This document shows positions 1 through 8,861 of a stretch of 64,000 nt of DNA, piece after piece (the first letter of the stretch is position 1; each line of letters opens with the position of its first letter). The notes beneath the pieces are model-generated. The model did not search any database, had not been told where the DNA came from, and was given only the letters and a program-made list of their open reading frames with translations. Source of the stretch: Bradyrhizobium mercantei (GTDB taxonomy: Bacteria > Pseudomonadota > Alphaproteobacteria > Rhizobiales > Xanthobacteraceae). The translations under genes and the position numbers were made by a program. The stretch lies in the NCBI RefSeq assembly GCF_001982635.1, contig NZ_MKFI01000001.1, positions 186,001-250,000 of the forward strand, written 5' to 3'.

Positions 1-2
1 TG

Positions 3-275
3 CGCGCCAAGATCAAATACCGTCCGGTGGTATTCGAGCTGATGCCGGCCGAGTTCACCCTGCTGCAACTGCAACGCAGTGTTGAGGCACTCGCAGGCCG
101 GCTGGTCCACAAGCAGAACTTCCGCCGCCTCATCGAGCAGCAGGAACTCGTTGAAGAGACTGGCGCAATGGCCGCCGATACCGTCGGACGGCCGGCCAAG
201 CTGTTCCGCTTCCGCCATGCCGTGCTGGCCGAACGGGCCGTCGCCGGCACCAAGCTTCCGCTTTCGCGCACTTGA
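3..275 (+). CDS. nadQ: NadQ/NrtR-like Nudix-related regulator, C-terminal part (truncated by window edge)
   Basis: Only the last ~90 residues are visible; the frame is open to the left edge. What is seen is the winged helix-turn-helix that follows a Nudix-like domain in NrtR/NadQ regulators: FTLLQLQRSVEAL, then NFRRLI and the wing GRPAKLFRF. Members of this group in alphaproteobacteria (NadQ, COG4111) are known repressors of NAD de novo synthesis. The gene stops 54 bases before nadA, and two palindromic boxes lie between them, which fits that role. The Nudix domain and the start cannot be checked here. NrtR proper is the alternative name; the choice of NadQ rests on taxonomy and context. Confidence 0.75.
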   Translation, partial: RAKIKYRPVVFELMPAEFTLLQLQRSVEALAGRLVHKQNFRRLIEQQELVEETGAMAADTVGRPAKLFRFRHAVLAERAVAGTKLPLSRT

Positions 276-330
276 CACGCCTTATGCTCAGGATAAGTAT
301 AAGCCATCTTATGCTCATGGAGAGTATAAA
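272..330 (+). promoter_or_regulatory. Tandem NadQ-type operators and promoter of nadABC
   Basis: Two near-identical 23-base boxes start at 281 and 308 (27-base pitch). Each begins CTTATGCTCA and ends AGTATAA, forming an imperfect palindrome TTATGCTC-N5/6-(G/A)AGTATAA. A TTGACA hexamer at 272-277, overlapping the upstream stop codon, is a plausible -35. The second box runs into the nadA start codon and contains the only Shine-Dalgarno-like GGAGAG, so repressor binding there would cover the start region. Assignment to NadQ is inferred from the neighbouring regulator. Confidence 0.7.
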
Positions 331-1316
331 TGGCCTTGCTCGATACCGATCTGCTCACCCGCACCGCGCCGCTCTATGAGCGCGTCAAACGCGTCATCCC
401 GCCGTTCGAATGGGCGACCTTCGCCGAGGACGTCGACGCGATCCTGGAGCTGAAGCGCCGCCGCAATGCGGTGGTGCTCGCGCACAATTACCAGACGCCG
501 GAGATATTCCACGGCGTCGCCGACATCGTCGGCGACAGCCTCCTGCTCGCGCGTGAAGCGACCAAGGTCGACGCCGACGTCATCGTGCTTGCCGGCGTAC
601 ACTTCATGGCGGAGACGGCGAAGCTGCTCAATCCGGCCAAGACCGTCCTGATCCCCGACCTGAAGGCCGGCTGCTCGCTGGCGGATTCCATCACGGCGGA
701 GGATGTGCGCCTGATGCGTGCGCGCTACCCGGACGCGCCGGTCGTCGCCTATGTCAACACCTCAACCGCGGTCAAAGCGGAGTCCGACATCTGCTGCACC
801 TCGGGCAATGCGCTGAAGGTGGTTGAATCACTCGACGCCGAGCGCGTCATCATGCTGCCGGACGAATATCTGGCGCAGAATATCGCCAAGCAGACCAGCA
901 AGAAGATCATTGCCTGGAAGGGCCATTGCGAGGTGCACGAGCTGTTCACGGCCGATGACGTGCGCCAGCTGCGCGAAAATTATCCCGACGTCACCATCCT
1001 GGCGCATCCCGAATGCCCGCCTGACGTCGTCGCCGAATCGGACTTTGCGGGGTCGACGGCTGCGATGCAGACATTCGTCGAGACCAAGCGTCCGCCGCGT
1101 GTCGTGCTGCTGACGGAATGCTCGATGAGCGACAACATCGCGGCACGGAATCCCGACGTCGACTTCGTCCGTCCCTGCAATCTCTGCCCGCACATGAAGC
1201 GGATCACGCTGAAGAACATCCGCCACGCGCTGGAGACCAACCAGCACGAGGTCACGATCGACCCTGCGATCGCCGAGCGCGCACGCAAGAGCGTGGAAAG
1301 GATGCTGGCGATATGA
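330..1316 (+). CDS. nadA: Quinolinate synthase NadA
   Basis: Condenses iminoaspartate with dihydroxyacetone phosphate to quinolinate, the second step of de novo NAD synthesis. It is a cytosolic 4Fe-4S enzyme. The 328-residue length is normal. Likely cluster ligands are Cys115 (GCSLADS), Cys200 (GHCEVH) and Cys286 (CNLCPHM). AHNYQ near residue 51 and [10 protein letters not shown] near 144 match the substrate pocket of the family. The ATG at 330 sits at the end of the second operator with GGAGAG six bases upstream. The stop overlaps the nadB start (ATGA), so the two are translationally coupled. Confidence 0.97.
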   Translation: MALLDTDLLTRTAPLYERVKRVIPPFEWATFAEDVDAILELKRRRNAVVLAHNYQTPEIFHGVADIVGDSLLLAREATKVDADVIVLAGVHFMAETAKLLNPAKTVLIPDLKAGCSLADSITAEDVRLMRARYPDAPVVAYVNTSTAVKAESDICCTSGNALKVVESLDAERVIMLPDEYLAQNIAKQTSKKIIAWKGHCEVHELFTADDVRQLRENYPDVTILAHPECPPDVVAESDFAGSTAAMQTFVETKRPPRVVLLTECSMSDNIAARNPDVDFVRPCNLCPHMKRITLKNIRHALETNQHEVTIDPAIAERARKSVERMLAI

Positions 1317-2863
1317 ATATCGATCTCTCCGATCTCAACGGCCGCCCGGTCATCATCGGCGGCGGCGCCGCGGGGCTGATGACCGCGCTGCAACTCGCGC
1401 CCGAGCCGGTCGTGCTGCTGTCGAAGTCGCCGCTCGGCGCCGAAGCCTCCAGCATGTGGGCGCAGGGTGGCCTCGCCGCGCCTGTTGGCGCTGACGACAG
1501 CCCTGCGCTCCATCTCGCCGACACGCTCGCGGCCGGCGCCGGCCTCTGCGATGCGGCGGCAGCATCCCGGATCGTGCACGCGGCGCCCGCCGCCGTGGAG
1601 CATCTCGCCGAGCTCGGCGTTGCTTTCGACCGGCACGCCGACGGCAGCTGGCGCCTCGGGCTCGAGGCCGCGCATCGCTGCAATCGCATCGTGCACGCCA
1701 CCGGCGACGGCACCGGCCGCGAGATCATGCGCGCGCTGATCGCCGCGGTCCGCAAGACGCCATCGATCACCCTGCTGGAAGGCGTCGAGGCGCGCCGGCT
1801 GCTGGTCGAGGACAATGCGGTCCGGGGCGTGCTTGCAGCCAGCGACCGCGGCCGGCTCACGATCTCAACCAACCGCGTCGTGATCGCGACCGGCGGCATC
1901 GGCGGGCTGTTCGCCGACAGCACCAATCCGGGCGGCTGTTTCGGCCAGGGGCTCGCGCTCGCCGCAGATGCCGGCGCCAAACTGTCGGACATCGAGTTCG
2001 TCCAGTTTCATCCGACCGCCTTCGACGGGCCGTCGCGGCCGATGCCGCTGCTGACCGAGGCGATCCGCGGCGACGGCGCATTCCTGATCGACGAGACCGG
2101 CCAACGCTTCATGGCCGATCAGCCCGGCGCCGAGCTCGCGCCGCGCGATATCGTCGCACGCGCGGTGTGGCGTCACCGTGCCGCGGGGCATCGCACCTTC
2201 CTCGACGCGCGCAAGCATCCGGGCGCAGATTTCGCGCGGCGCTATCCCGTAATCTCTGCGTTCTGCAAGATGGCGGGCATCGATCCTGCCCGTGATCCGA
2301 TCCCGATCCGCCCCGCGGTTCACTACCACATGGGCGGCATCGCGGTTGACGGCTACGGCCGCAGCACGGTGCAGGGCCTGTGGGCCTGCGGCGAAGCAGC
2401 GCGCACCGGCTTGCACGGCGCCAACCGGCTCGCCAGCAACTCGCTGATGGAAGCGATCGTCTGCGCACGCTGGGTCGCCGAGAGCATCGAAGGCGTCAGC
2501 GCCGGTCCGCGCGCGATGCTGCGCGACGACACGATGCCTCAGGCTTCCGATCCTTCAGCCGTGCGTCCGATCCTCACCCAGGGGCTCGGCGTCCTGCGCG
2601 ATCGCGACGGCATCGCTCGCGCGATCCGCAGCCTCTACCCGCTCGCGCGGAGCCAGAGCGCGGTGTCCGATCCGGCGCTGGTCGGACTGATGATCGCGGT
2701 TTCCGCATACAGGCGTGAGGAAAGCCGGGGCGGTCATTTCCGCACTGATTTCCCGCACACCGCCTTGTCGGCGGAACCGTCCTCGCTCACCCGTGCCGAG
2801 GCGCTCGCCGCCGCGCGCGACATCGTTGAATCCGAGCTTTCAGCCAGGAGTGCCCTATCATGA
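1313..2863 (+). CDS. nadB: L-aspartate oxidase NadB
   Basis: FAD enzyme oxidising L-aspartate to iminoaspartate for NadA. The N-terminal dinucleotide-binding loop [10 protein letters not shown] is at residues ~13-22. The flavin motif [11 protein letters not shown] follows, and HYHMGGI plus [12 protein letters not shown] mark the succinate dehydrogenase/fumarate reductase fold. Length is 516 residues, usual for the family. An upstream in-frame extension exists, but the ATG at 1313 overlaps the nadA stop as ATGA and yields the correct N-terminus ([10 protein letters not shown]). The 3' end overlaps nadC by four bases in the same manner. Confidence 0.96.
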   Translation: MNIDLSDLNGRPVIIGGGAAGLMTALQLAPEPVVLLSKSPLGAEASSMWAQGGLAAPVGADDSPALHLADTLAAGAGLCDAAAASRIVHAAPAAVEHLAELGVAFDRHADGSWRLGLEAAHRCNRIVHATGDGTGREIMRALIAAVRKTPSITLLEGVEARRLLVEDNAVRGVLAASDRGRLTISTNRVVIATGGIGGLFADSTNPGGCFGQGLALAADAGAKLSDIEFVQFHPTAFDGPSRPMPLLTEAIRGDGAFLIDETGQRFMADQPGAELAPRDIVARAVWRHRAAGHRTFLDARKHPGADFARRYPVISAFCKMAGIDPARDPIPIRPAVHYHMGGIAVDGYGRSTVQGLWACGEAARTGLHGANRLASNSLMEAIVCARWVAESIEGVSAGPRAMLRDDTMPQASDPSAVRPILTQGLGVLRDRDGIARAIRSLYPLARSQSAVSDPALVGLMIAVSAYRREESRGGHFRTDFPHTALSAEPSSLTRAEALAAARDIVESELSARSALS

Positions 2864-3711
2864 CCCTCAATCCCCTGTTGCCGCTGCTCTACGAGCCGAT
2901 CGTGCAGACCGCCCTGCGCGAGGATCTCGGCCGCGCCGGCGATATCACGGCAGACGCGATCGTCCCGGCCGGCCAGCAGGCGCGGCTGGTGATGCGGGCG
3001 CGACAGCCTGGCGTGATCGCAGGCCTCGACGTCGCGCGCACCGCGTTCCAGATGGTTTCGCCAACGATCGAGCTGCGCGCCGAGCGGCCCGACGGCAGCA
3101 CGGTCGAGCCCGACGAAGTCATCGCGATCATCGACGGCCCGGCGCGCAGCCTGCTCACCGCGGAGCGCACCGCACTCAACTTCCTCTGCCATCTGAGCGG
3201 CGTCGCGACCGCGACCGCCACGCTGGTGAAAGCGGTCGCGGGCACGCGCGCACAAATCGTCGACATCCGCAAGACTACGCCCGGACTGCGGGCGCTGGAG
3301 AAATATGCGGTGCGTGCCGGCGGCGGCGGCAATCACCGTTTCGGGCTCGACGATGCGATGCTGATCAAGGACAACCATATCGCGCTCGCCGGCGGCATCC
3401 GCACCGCGATCGAGCGCGCCAAGGCCAATGCCGGCCATATGGTCAAGATCGAGGTCGAGGTCGACACGCTGTCGCAGCTCGAGGAAGCGCTGGCGCTCGG
3501 CGTCGACGCGGTGCTGCTCGACAACATGACGACCGAGCAGCTCGGCCAGGCGGTTCAGATGGCGCGCGGCAAGGCGATCACCGAAGCCTCCGGCCGCATC
3601 ACGGCTGCGACCGCCGCGGCGATTGCCGCCACCGGCGTCGACCTGATCTCGGTCGGCTGGATCACCCACAGCTCGGCCGCGCTCGATATCGGGCTCGACT
3701 ATCTGTCGTGA
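2860..3711 (+). CDS. nadC: Nicotinate-nucleotide pyrophosphorylase (carboxylating) NadC
   Basis: Quinolinate phosphoribosyltransferase: converts quinolinate and PRPP to nicotinate mononucleotide, completing the NAD branch begun by NadA and NadB. The 283-residue protein has the family signatures ERTALNFLCHLSG, DIRKTTPGLR (quinolinate-binding Lys/Arg), GGGGNHR and IKDNHI, then the C-terminal barrel with EVEVDT and DNMT. The ATG at 2860 overlaps the nadB stop (ATGA). It is the last gene of the operon and converges on ctaA. A short inverted repeat at 3723-3738 lies in the 38-base gap. Confidence 0.96.
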   Translation: MTLNPLLPLLYEPIVQTALREDLGRAGDITADAIVPAGQQARLVMRARQPGVIAGLDVARTAFQMVSPTIELRAERPDGSTVEPDEVIAIIDGPARSLLTAERTALNFLCHLSGVATATATLVKAVAGTRAQIVDIRKTTPGLRALEKYAVRAGGGGNHRFGLDDAMLIKDNHIALAGGIRTAIERAKANAGHMVKIEVEVDTLSQLEEALALGVDAVLLDNMTTEQLGQAVQMARGKAITEASGRITAATAAAIAATGVDLISVGWITHSSAALDIGLDYLS

Positions 3712-3722
3712 TCGATCAAAGA

Positions 3723-3758
3723 GGTTGATCAATCAACCGGGTTGAGGAATCAACCGGG
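3723..3758. repeat. Inverted repeat and short direct repeat between nadC and ctaA
   Basis: GGTTGAT-CA-ATCAACC forms a 7-base-pair palindrome at 3723-3738. The 11-mer AATCAACCGGG occurs at 3731 and again at 3748, partly inside the ctaA 3' end. It sits between two converging genes, so a weak bidirectional terminator is possible, but there is no T run on either side. Confidence 0.35.
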
Positions 3759-4835
3759 CTGGCCGACCGCAACCAGGGTCGGCTGGTCCCGTTCGGTGCG
3801 GCGCGCGGCGAAGCGCTCGGCCTGCAGCACCGCGAGCGTCAGCACGACGATCGCGACCGCCTGGTGGGTCAGTGCGAGATCGATCGGCACCTGATGCAGC
3901 AGCGTCAGGATGCCGAGCGTCGCCTGCAGCGTGATCGCCGCAACCAGCCACCAGGCGCCTGCGATGACAGCGCCGCCGGCACGTGCGCGCACCGCATCGA
4001 TCGCATGCGCGATCGCCAGCGCGAACAAGAGATACGCGGTCATGCGATGCTCGAACTGCACCGTCAGCGTGTTGTCGAACAGATTGCGCCACCACGGCGT
4101 CTCGAACCACAGCCGGTCGGCCGACGGGATCAAGCCGCCGTCGATCTCCGGCCAGGTGTTGTAGACCCTGCCCGCGCGTAGGCCCGCGACCAGCGCGCCG
4201 AAATAGAGCTGCACGAAGGTCAGCATGAGCAGCACCGCGCTGGTGATCTTGAGCCTGAGAGGCGCGATCACGGACGGGCGGTCGGTCAGGCGCCGCAGCG
4301 TCCAGACGATCGCGGCGAAGATCAGCAGCGCCAGCACCAGATGCGTCGCCAGCCGATACTGCGACACCTCGACGCGCTCGGAGAGGCCGGACGCCACCAT
4401 CCACCAGCCGACGCCGCCCTGCAGCGCGCCGAGGCCGAAGATCACCCACAGCCGCCGCCCGAGCTCACCGCTCACCGCGCCGCGCCACAGAAAATACAGG
4501 AACGGCAGCAGGTAGGCGGCGCCGATCACCCGGCCGAGCAGGCGATGGCTCCACTCCCACCAGAAGATCGTCTTGAACTCGGCGAGCGTCATCCCGGCGT
4601 TGAGCTCGCGATATTGCGGAATCTTCTGATAGCCTTCGAAGGCCTGCGTCCATTGCGCCTCGGTCAGCGGCGGCAACGCGCCGGTCACCGGCTTCCATTC
4701 GACGATCGACAGGCCGGACTCGGTGAGCCGCGTGGCGCCGCCGACCAGCACCATCAGCGCGATCAGGGCAGCAACCGCGATCAGCCATACCCGGACGGCG
4801 CGGAGCTGCGATGTCTTTGCGGAGATACCGGCCAT
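3750..4835 (-). CDS. ctaA: Heme A synthase (COX15/CtaA family)
   Basis: Integral membrane monooxygenase converting heme O to heme A for aa3-type cytochrome oxidases. The 361-residue product has an N-terminal membrane segment (~15-33) ending in [12 protein letters not shown], a family signature, and a large first periplasmic loop. Paired histidine motifs follow: EWSHRLLGR (His97), [15 protein letters not shown] and THQAVA. About eight membrane segments can be seen. The start is [10 protein letters not shown]. The long form (about 360 residues) is that of alphaproteobacterial and mitochondrial Cox15, not Bacillus CtaA. It converges with nadC, and nothing nearby suggests an operon with oxidase genes. 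Confidence 0.95.
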   Translation of the reverse strand: MAGISAKTSQLRAVRVWLIAVAALIALMVLVGGATRLTESGLSIVEWKPVTGALPPLTEAQWTQAFEGYQKIPQYRELNAGMTLAEFKTIFWWEWSHRLLGRVIGAAYLLPFLYFLWRGAVSGELGRRLWVIFGLGALQGGVGWWMVASGLSERVEVSQYRLATHLVLALLIFAAIVWTLRRLTDRPSVIAPLRLKITSAVLLMLTFVQLYFGALVAGLRAGRVYNTWPEIDGGLIPSADRLWFETPWWRNLFDNTLTVQFEHRMTAYLLFALAIAHAIDAVRARAGGAVIAGAWWLVAAITLQATLGILTLLHQVPIDLALTHQAVAIVVLTLAVLQAERFAARRTERDQPTLVAVGQPG

Positions 4836-4938
4836 TTCGCCCTGACTTGATTGGATTTTCGGGCCCCTTATAGTCCGCCGCGCCCGCGGCGCAAGCGCCG
4901 CTGAAGACGCTCTGGATCACGAGTTGCACATATCCGCC

Positions 4939-5148
4939 ATGGCCATACGCACCCGCAAACTGCTCGGAACCATCTTCCTGCTCATCCTGGTGGTGGTGTG
5001 GTCGCTGCTCGGCATGACGGTGGCCCAGACGCCGTGGCTCGCCAATTCCGGGCTGTTGCAGGCGATCTTCTACGTCGTCGCGGGGCTCGGCTGGGTGCTG
5101 CCGGCGATGCCGATCGTCTCCTGGATGTCGCGGCCCGACCGCGCCTAA
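4939..5148 (+). CDS. DUF2842 family small membrane protein
   Basis: A 69-residue protein with two hydrophobic segments (about 10-28 and 38-60), starting MAIRTRKLLGT. It matches the DUF2842 pattern common in Rhizobiales (basic N-terminus, LVVVWSLLG, then GLGWVLPAMP). The ATG at 4939 is preferred over an in-frame ATG five codons upstream because MAIRTRK is the usual N-terminus. It is divergent from ctaA, and its 3' end overlaps the end of the converging NodB-fold gene by four bases. No function is known for the family. Confidence 0.8.
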   Translation: MAIRTRKLLGTIFLLILVVVWSLLGMTVAQTPWLANSGLLQAIFYVVAGLGWVLPAMPIVSWMSRPDRA

Positions 5149-6212
5149 CCCAAATCCCGCTCTGGTCGCGCGTGCGGCGTTGGCCGCACCGGCGCGAACA
5201 TCACGCCCGACAGCAGCACCCGCATCATTCGCAGCGACCGAACGCGGCCGTCCCATGCGATGCGCGGCAGCGCGTGCAGATTGGTGCGCCCCTGCGCCTC
5301 GACGACCCCGCTAATGGTCGACACCGCGCTGGCGAAGCCCGCCTCTTCGGCCATCACCACATGAGGGCGACTGAACGCGTCGCGGTCGCCGAAGGGGTAC
5401 GCGAAATGCTTGACCGGCCGCCGCAACGCGCTCTCGACCACCGCCCTTCCCATCGCCATCTCGCGCTGCGCGGCGGCGTCCCTGAGGCTCGACAGCGCCG
5501 GGTGGTTCACGGTGGCGCTGCCGAACGTCACGTTCGGATCGGCGGCAAGCTTCGCCAGATCCGCCCAGTCGAGCGAGGCGCTGCGTGACAGCTGCGCCGC
5601 ATCGGCGGCATAGCGTCGGCCGAGATCGTTCACCGCATACAACAGATCCGGCGGCGGCAGCTTGCGCAGCCAGCCGGACAGGAAATCGAACAGCTCGTAT
5701 TTGTCCGACAGGGTTGAAATCGCGAAGTGCCGTTCCCTGCCGTCGACCACCAGGCTGATGCGGGTCTCGCGCGCGATGATGTCTTCCAGCGCCAGCCACC
5801 ACGCCACGCCCACGCCATCCGGGAAAGCCGTCGGCAGGTAGAGCGTGAAGGGCACGCCATGCCTTGAGAGCACGGGATAGGCCTGCGTGACGATGTCCTT
5901 GCTGGCGCCGTCGAAGGTCAGGCAGGCAAAGCGCCGGCGCCCGGGCATGGTCACCGCGCGGCGGCAGGCTTCGTCGATCCCGACGATGTCGTAGTTCCAG
6001 CGCTTCAGCGCACGGATCGTGCGATCGAGGAACGCCGGTGTGATCTCCTGCGACTTCAGCGGCTGAAATCGCGCCCTCTGCGCCGGACGAACGCGCGCGA
6101 AGCGCAGGATCGCCCCGGCGCCACCGGCCTCCCGCTCACGCAGCCTGAACGCGCCGCTGAAATACGCGAGCTCCGCTTTCGCCCGCCGCAAAATCCGGTT
6201 ATCCGGCGCCAA
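5145..6212 (-). CDS. NodB-fold polysaccharide deacetylase-like protein with degenerate metal site
   Basis: The 355-residue protein has the layout of a carbohydrate esterase family 4 domain: a beta strand with LTFDGASKD (98-106), SRHGVPFTLYLP (~116-127), GSATVNHPAL (231-240) and HFAYPFGD (~269-276). In active members the first motif is TFDDG and the third H-x-x-x-H. Here the metal-binding second Asp is Gly102 and the first His is Ala233. Asp101 and His237 are kept. It may therefore be inactive, or use a different metal arrangement. There is no obvious signal peptide. The FemAB-like acetyltransferase reads divergently 150 bases away, suggesting a surface-polysaccharide role. Confidence 0.8.
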   Translation of the reverse strand: MAPDNRILRRAKAELAYFSGAFRLREREAGGAGAILRFARVRPAQRARFQPLKSQEITPAFLDRTIRALKRWNYDIVGIDEACRRAVTMPGRRRFACLTFDGASKDIVTQAYPVLSRHGVPFTLYLPTAFPDGVGVAWWLALEDIIARETRISLVVDGRERHFAISTLSDKYELFDFLSGWLRKLPPPDLLYAVNDLGRRYAADAAQLSRSASLDWADLAKLAADPNVTFGSATVNHPALSSLRDAAAQREMAMGRAVVESALRRPVKHFAYPFGDRDAFSRPHVVMAEEAGFASAVSTISGVVEAQGRTNLHALPRIAWDGRVRSLRMMRVLLSGVMFAPVRPTPHARPERDLG

Positions 6213-6363
6213 AATCCCCTACCCGTCCTTGTCCCGTCCGGGCGGTTCCCACACCGCCAAGCCCCCGCCGGACCATTGTTATTACTCTGTTGACGTTTCC
6301 CTGCGAAGGTCGGCCGCAGCCGAGAACTGTAAATTAATACCTTAAAAAATTTTGGGTTCCGAG

Positions 6364-7557
6364 ATGACCATGGCGGCGGCAATCGAAGGCCAGACGGCCG
6401 GGACGCGAACGTGGCCGAACGCAATCCGCGTTGCCGGCGTCGACATCTTTCATGATCTCACTGCGGCCGAGGCGACGTGGCGCAGCCTCGAGACGCCGCA
6501 ACACAGCTACACGCCCTATCAGCGCTTCGATTTTCTCGCCAGCTGGCAGAGCCAGGTCGGCGAGCGCGAGGGCCTGCGGCCCTTCATCATCGTCGCCCAT
6601 GACGGCGAACGCCGGCCGCTGCTGCTGTTGCCGCTCGCCGTCGAATCCCGCCTGGGCGCGACCTGCGCGAGCTTCATGGGCGGCAAGCACGCGACCTTCA
6701 ACATGGCGCTGTGCGACAAGGATTTCGCAGCCAACGCAACCGAGGCCGATATCGCGGCCCTGACCGGCTCGATCGCGGAGCGCTCGCGCGTCGACGCGCT
6801 CGTGCTGTGTCAGCAGCCGCTGCGCTGGCAGGACCTGCCGAATCCGCTGGCATTGCTGCCGCACCAGCCCTCGGTCAACGACTGCCCGCTGCTTGTCATC
6901 GAGCCCGGCATGGCGCCCGCGGCGCTGGTCAGCAATTCGTTCCGCCGCCGTCTCAAGGGCAAGGAGCGCAAGCTGCAGGCGCTGCCCGGCTACCGCTATC
7001 ACGTCGCGGCCGAGAGCGCCGACGTCTGTCGCCTGCTCGACTGGTTCTTCCGCGTCAAGCCGCAGCGCATGGCCGAGCAGAAGCTGCCGAACGTGTTCGC
7101 CGAGCCTGGCGTCGAGCAATTCATCCGCAGCGCCTGCCTCGCGCCGCGCGCCGACGGCAAGGGCTATGCGATCGACATCCACGCGCTGGAGTGCGACGAG
7201 GAAGTGATCGCGATCTTCGCCGGCGTATCCGACGGTCATCGCTTCTCGATGATGTTCAACACCTACACGATGTCGGCCAATTCCAAGCACAGCCCCGGCC
7301 TGATCCTGATGCGCGACATCATCGATCGTCATGCGGCTGAGGACTACCGCGCGCTCGATCTCGGCATCGGCTCGGACGAATACAAGCGGCTGTTCTGCAA
7401 GGACGACGAGGTGATCGTCGACAGCTTCATTCCGCTAAGCCTGCGCGGCAAGCCAGCGGCCGGCGCGCTGTCGGCGATCAGCCGCGCCAAGCGCGCCGTG
7501 AAGCAGAATCCGGCGCTGTTCGAGATCGCGCAGAACCTGCGCAGCATGTTCCGCTGA
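6364..7557 (+). CDS. GNAT-fold acyltransferase of the FemAB/BcsL-CelD type
   Basis: About 397 residues, with the two-lobed layout of Acetyltransf_6 proteins. The first half ends in LLLPLAVES and FMGGKHATFNM; the second has RRRLKGKERKL, a long helix, and the conserved end DLGIGSDEYKRLF before a basic tail. Relatives occur with cellulose and exopolysaccharide genes and are thought to acylate sugars or transfer amino acids; the substrate is unknown. The ATG at 6364 is chosen; ATG 6370 and a TTG at 6352 are also in frame and there is no strong ribosome-binding site. It is divergent from the NodB-like gene and converges with a LysR gene. Confidence 0.75.
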   Translation: MTMAAAIEGQTAGTRTWPNAIRVAGVDIFHDLTAAEATWRSLETPQHSYTPYQRFDFLASWQSQVGEREGLRPFIIVAHDGERRPLLLLPLAVESRLGATCASFMGGKHATFNMALCDKDFAANATEADIAALTGSIAERSRVDALVLCQQPLRWQDLPNPLALLPHQPSVNDCPLLVIEPGMAPAALVSNSFRRRLKGKERKLQALPGYRYHVAAESADVCRLLDWFFRVKPQRMAEQKLPNVFAEPGVEQFIRSACLAPRADGKGYAIDIHALECDEEVIAIFAGVSDGHRFSMMFNTYTMSANSKHSPGLILMRDIIDRHAAEDYRALDLGIGSDEYKRLFCKDDEVIVDSFIPLSLRGKPAAGALSAISRAKRAVKQNPALFEIAQNLRSMFR

Positions 7558-7575
7558 GAACGACCGCGGGCGACG

Positions 7576-8514
7576 TTACGCGGGCGGGCCATCCGCCGCC
7601 GGGCGGCCGCTCGCTGCGCCAAACCGCATCATCGCATCGAACACCAGCATCGCGGCCGGCGACAGTGCGCGCTTGCGCAGCTTGATCAGCCCGTAGCTCT
7701 CGAGCATCAACTGATCGCGGATGCGCAGCATCTTGAAGCGCTGCGGATCGACCAGATCGAACACCAGCATCGGGACCGGCACGACGGCGTCGATCCCCGC
7801 CGCAATTCCGAGCGACGCGAAGAAAGACTCGGTGTTGATGATGCGCTGCGGCGGCGCAATGCCCCGGCTGTGGAACAGGCGCTCGAGCCCTTGGCGCATG
7901 AAGGATTCCCGCGGCTGCGCGATCCATTGCAGGTCGACGGTGTCTTCCAGATTGACGCTGTCGAGACCGGCCAGCGGATGCTCGGCGCGAACCAGCAGGC
8001 CGGCCTGTTCGGCGCCGATCTCGTGATAGTCGAACTGCCCGGGATCGACGCCAACGGGAATTCGCGCAACGACGAAGTCGAGCTCGAGCGCGAGCAGACG
8101 CGCAACCAGCGGCGGGCTGGTGCTGACATCGAGCGAAATGTTCACCCGGTGCAGCTTCTCGCCGAGATACTGCATGACATCGACGACGAGGTCGATGCTG
8201 GGCTTGGCGACCGTTCCGACCGAGACGGTGCCGAGCTCGCCGGACCGGTAACCGGCGAATTCATTGGTGACCCGGTCGAGGTCGGCCAGCACGCTGCGGC
8301 CGCCCCGGATCAGGATCGAGCCGTAGGCCGTCGGCTCGACGCCGCGCGCGGTCCGTTCGAACAACGGAACCCGCGCCACCGCCTCGATCTCGGCCAGCAT
8401 CTTGGATGCCGCAGACTGGGTGATGTTGAGGCGCTCGGCGGCGAGCTGCAGCTTGCGCTCGCTGTCGAGCGCGACCAGCAGGCGCAACTGGCGCAATTTC
8501 AGATTATTGATCAC
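7576..8514 (-). CDS. LysR-family transcriptional regulator
   Basis: A 312-residue LysR protein. The N-terminal helix-turn-helix (residues ~5-62) contains LKLRQLRLLVAL, LNITQSAASKMLAEIE and VPLFERTARGVEPTAYG. The rest is the periplasmic-binding-protein-like effector domain (ELGTVSVGT onward). The C-terminal part resembles the GbpR/CbbR-like galactose-binding subgroup in which the first recognition residues are NNLKLRQLR. It is divergent from an MFS transporter with 347 bases between them, which makes that transporter its likely target. Paired CTTGCAAG boxes lie in the gap. The effector is unknown. Confidence 0.9.
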   Translation of the reverse strand: MINNLKLRQLRLLVALDSERKLQLAAERLNITQSAASKMLAEIEAVARVPLFERTARGVEPTAYGSILIRGGRSVLADLDRVTNEFAGYRSGELGTVSVGTVAKPSIDLVVDVMQYLGEKLHRVNISLDVSTSPPLVARLLALELDFVVARIPVGVDPGQFDYHEIGAEQAGLLVRAEHPLAGLDSVNLEDTVDLQWIAQPRESFMRQGLERLFHSRGIAPPQRIINTESFFASLGIAAGIDAVVPVPMLVFDLVDPQRFKMLRIRDQLMLESYGLIKLRKRALSPAAMLVFDAMMRFGAASGRPAADGPPA

Positions 8515-8544
8515 GGCCCGTCACCATCCTGCCCCGGCAAGAGC

Positions 8545-8640
8545 CGTCCGATCCGATTCAATCGGAACGAACAGAACTCCAGCTTCTTGTCTCGACGCGT
8601 CTTCTACACGCGACCCGGTACCCACCTCGCTGAAAACACT
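8545..8640. repeat. Intergenic palindromic repeat (CCGATTCAATCGGAACG / ACGCGACCCGGTACCCAC type)
   Basis: Contains an inverted pair around CCGATTCAATCGG, then a stem formed by GACGCGTCTTCTACACGCG and the motif ACCCGGTACCCAC. Diverged copies lie at 34825-34919 and 43446-43546. It occupies the LysR-proximal part of the LysR/MFS gap. Confidence 0.65.
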
Positions 8641-8747
8641 CGGGTTCCCGCCGCCATACCGCGGTGCATCATGACAGTTTCGCCGTGGCTCCATTCCCAA
8701 ATGCCATTAGTCACGCGGCCGTCAATTACACAACAATGAACGCAAGG

Positions 8748-8767
8748 CTTGCAAGCAGACTTGCAAG
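8748..8767. promoter_or_regulatory. Paired CTTGCAAG palindromes, candidate LysR operator
   Basis: The self-complementary octamer CTTGCAAG occurs at 8748-8755 and 8760-8767, on the same face of the helix at a 12-base pitch. A TACAAT -10-like hexamer is at 8794-8799, upstream of the MFS start at 8862. The location between the divergent genes suits a LysR-type site, but binding is inferred only. Confidence 0.45.
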
Positions 8768-8861
8768 GACGGAGCGACGGACCGCTGCGGGTGTACAATG
8801 TACCACGCCGGACAGCGCGGTGACCGTGCGCCAAATCGAAAAGCCAGAAGGGATGGGAACG

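Noticed and set aside
2715..3728. Long Arg-rich frames in and around nadC on both strands
   Set aside because: nadC has all family motifs, while the alternatives are Arg/Ala/Gly-rich shadows.
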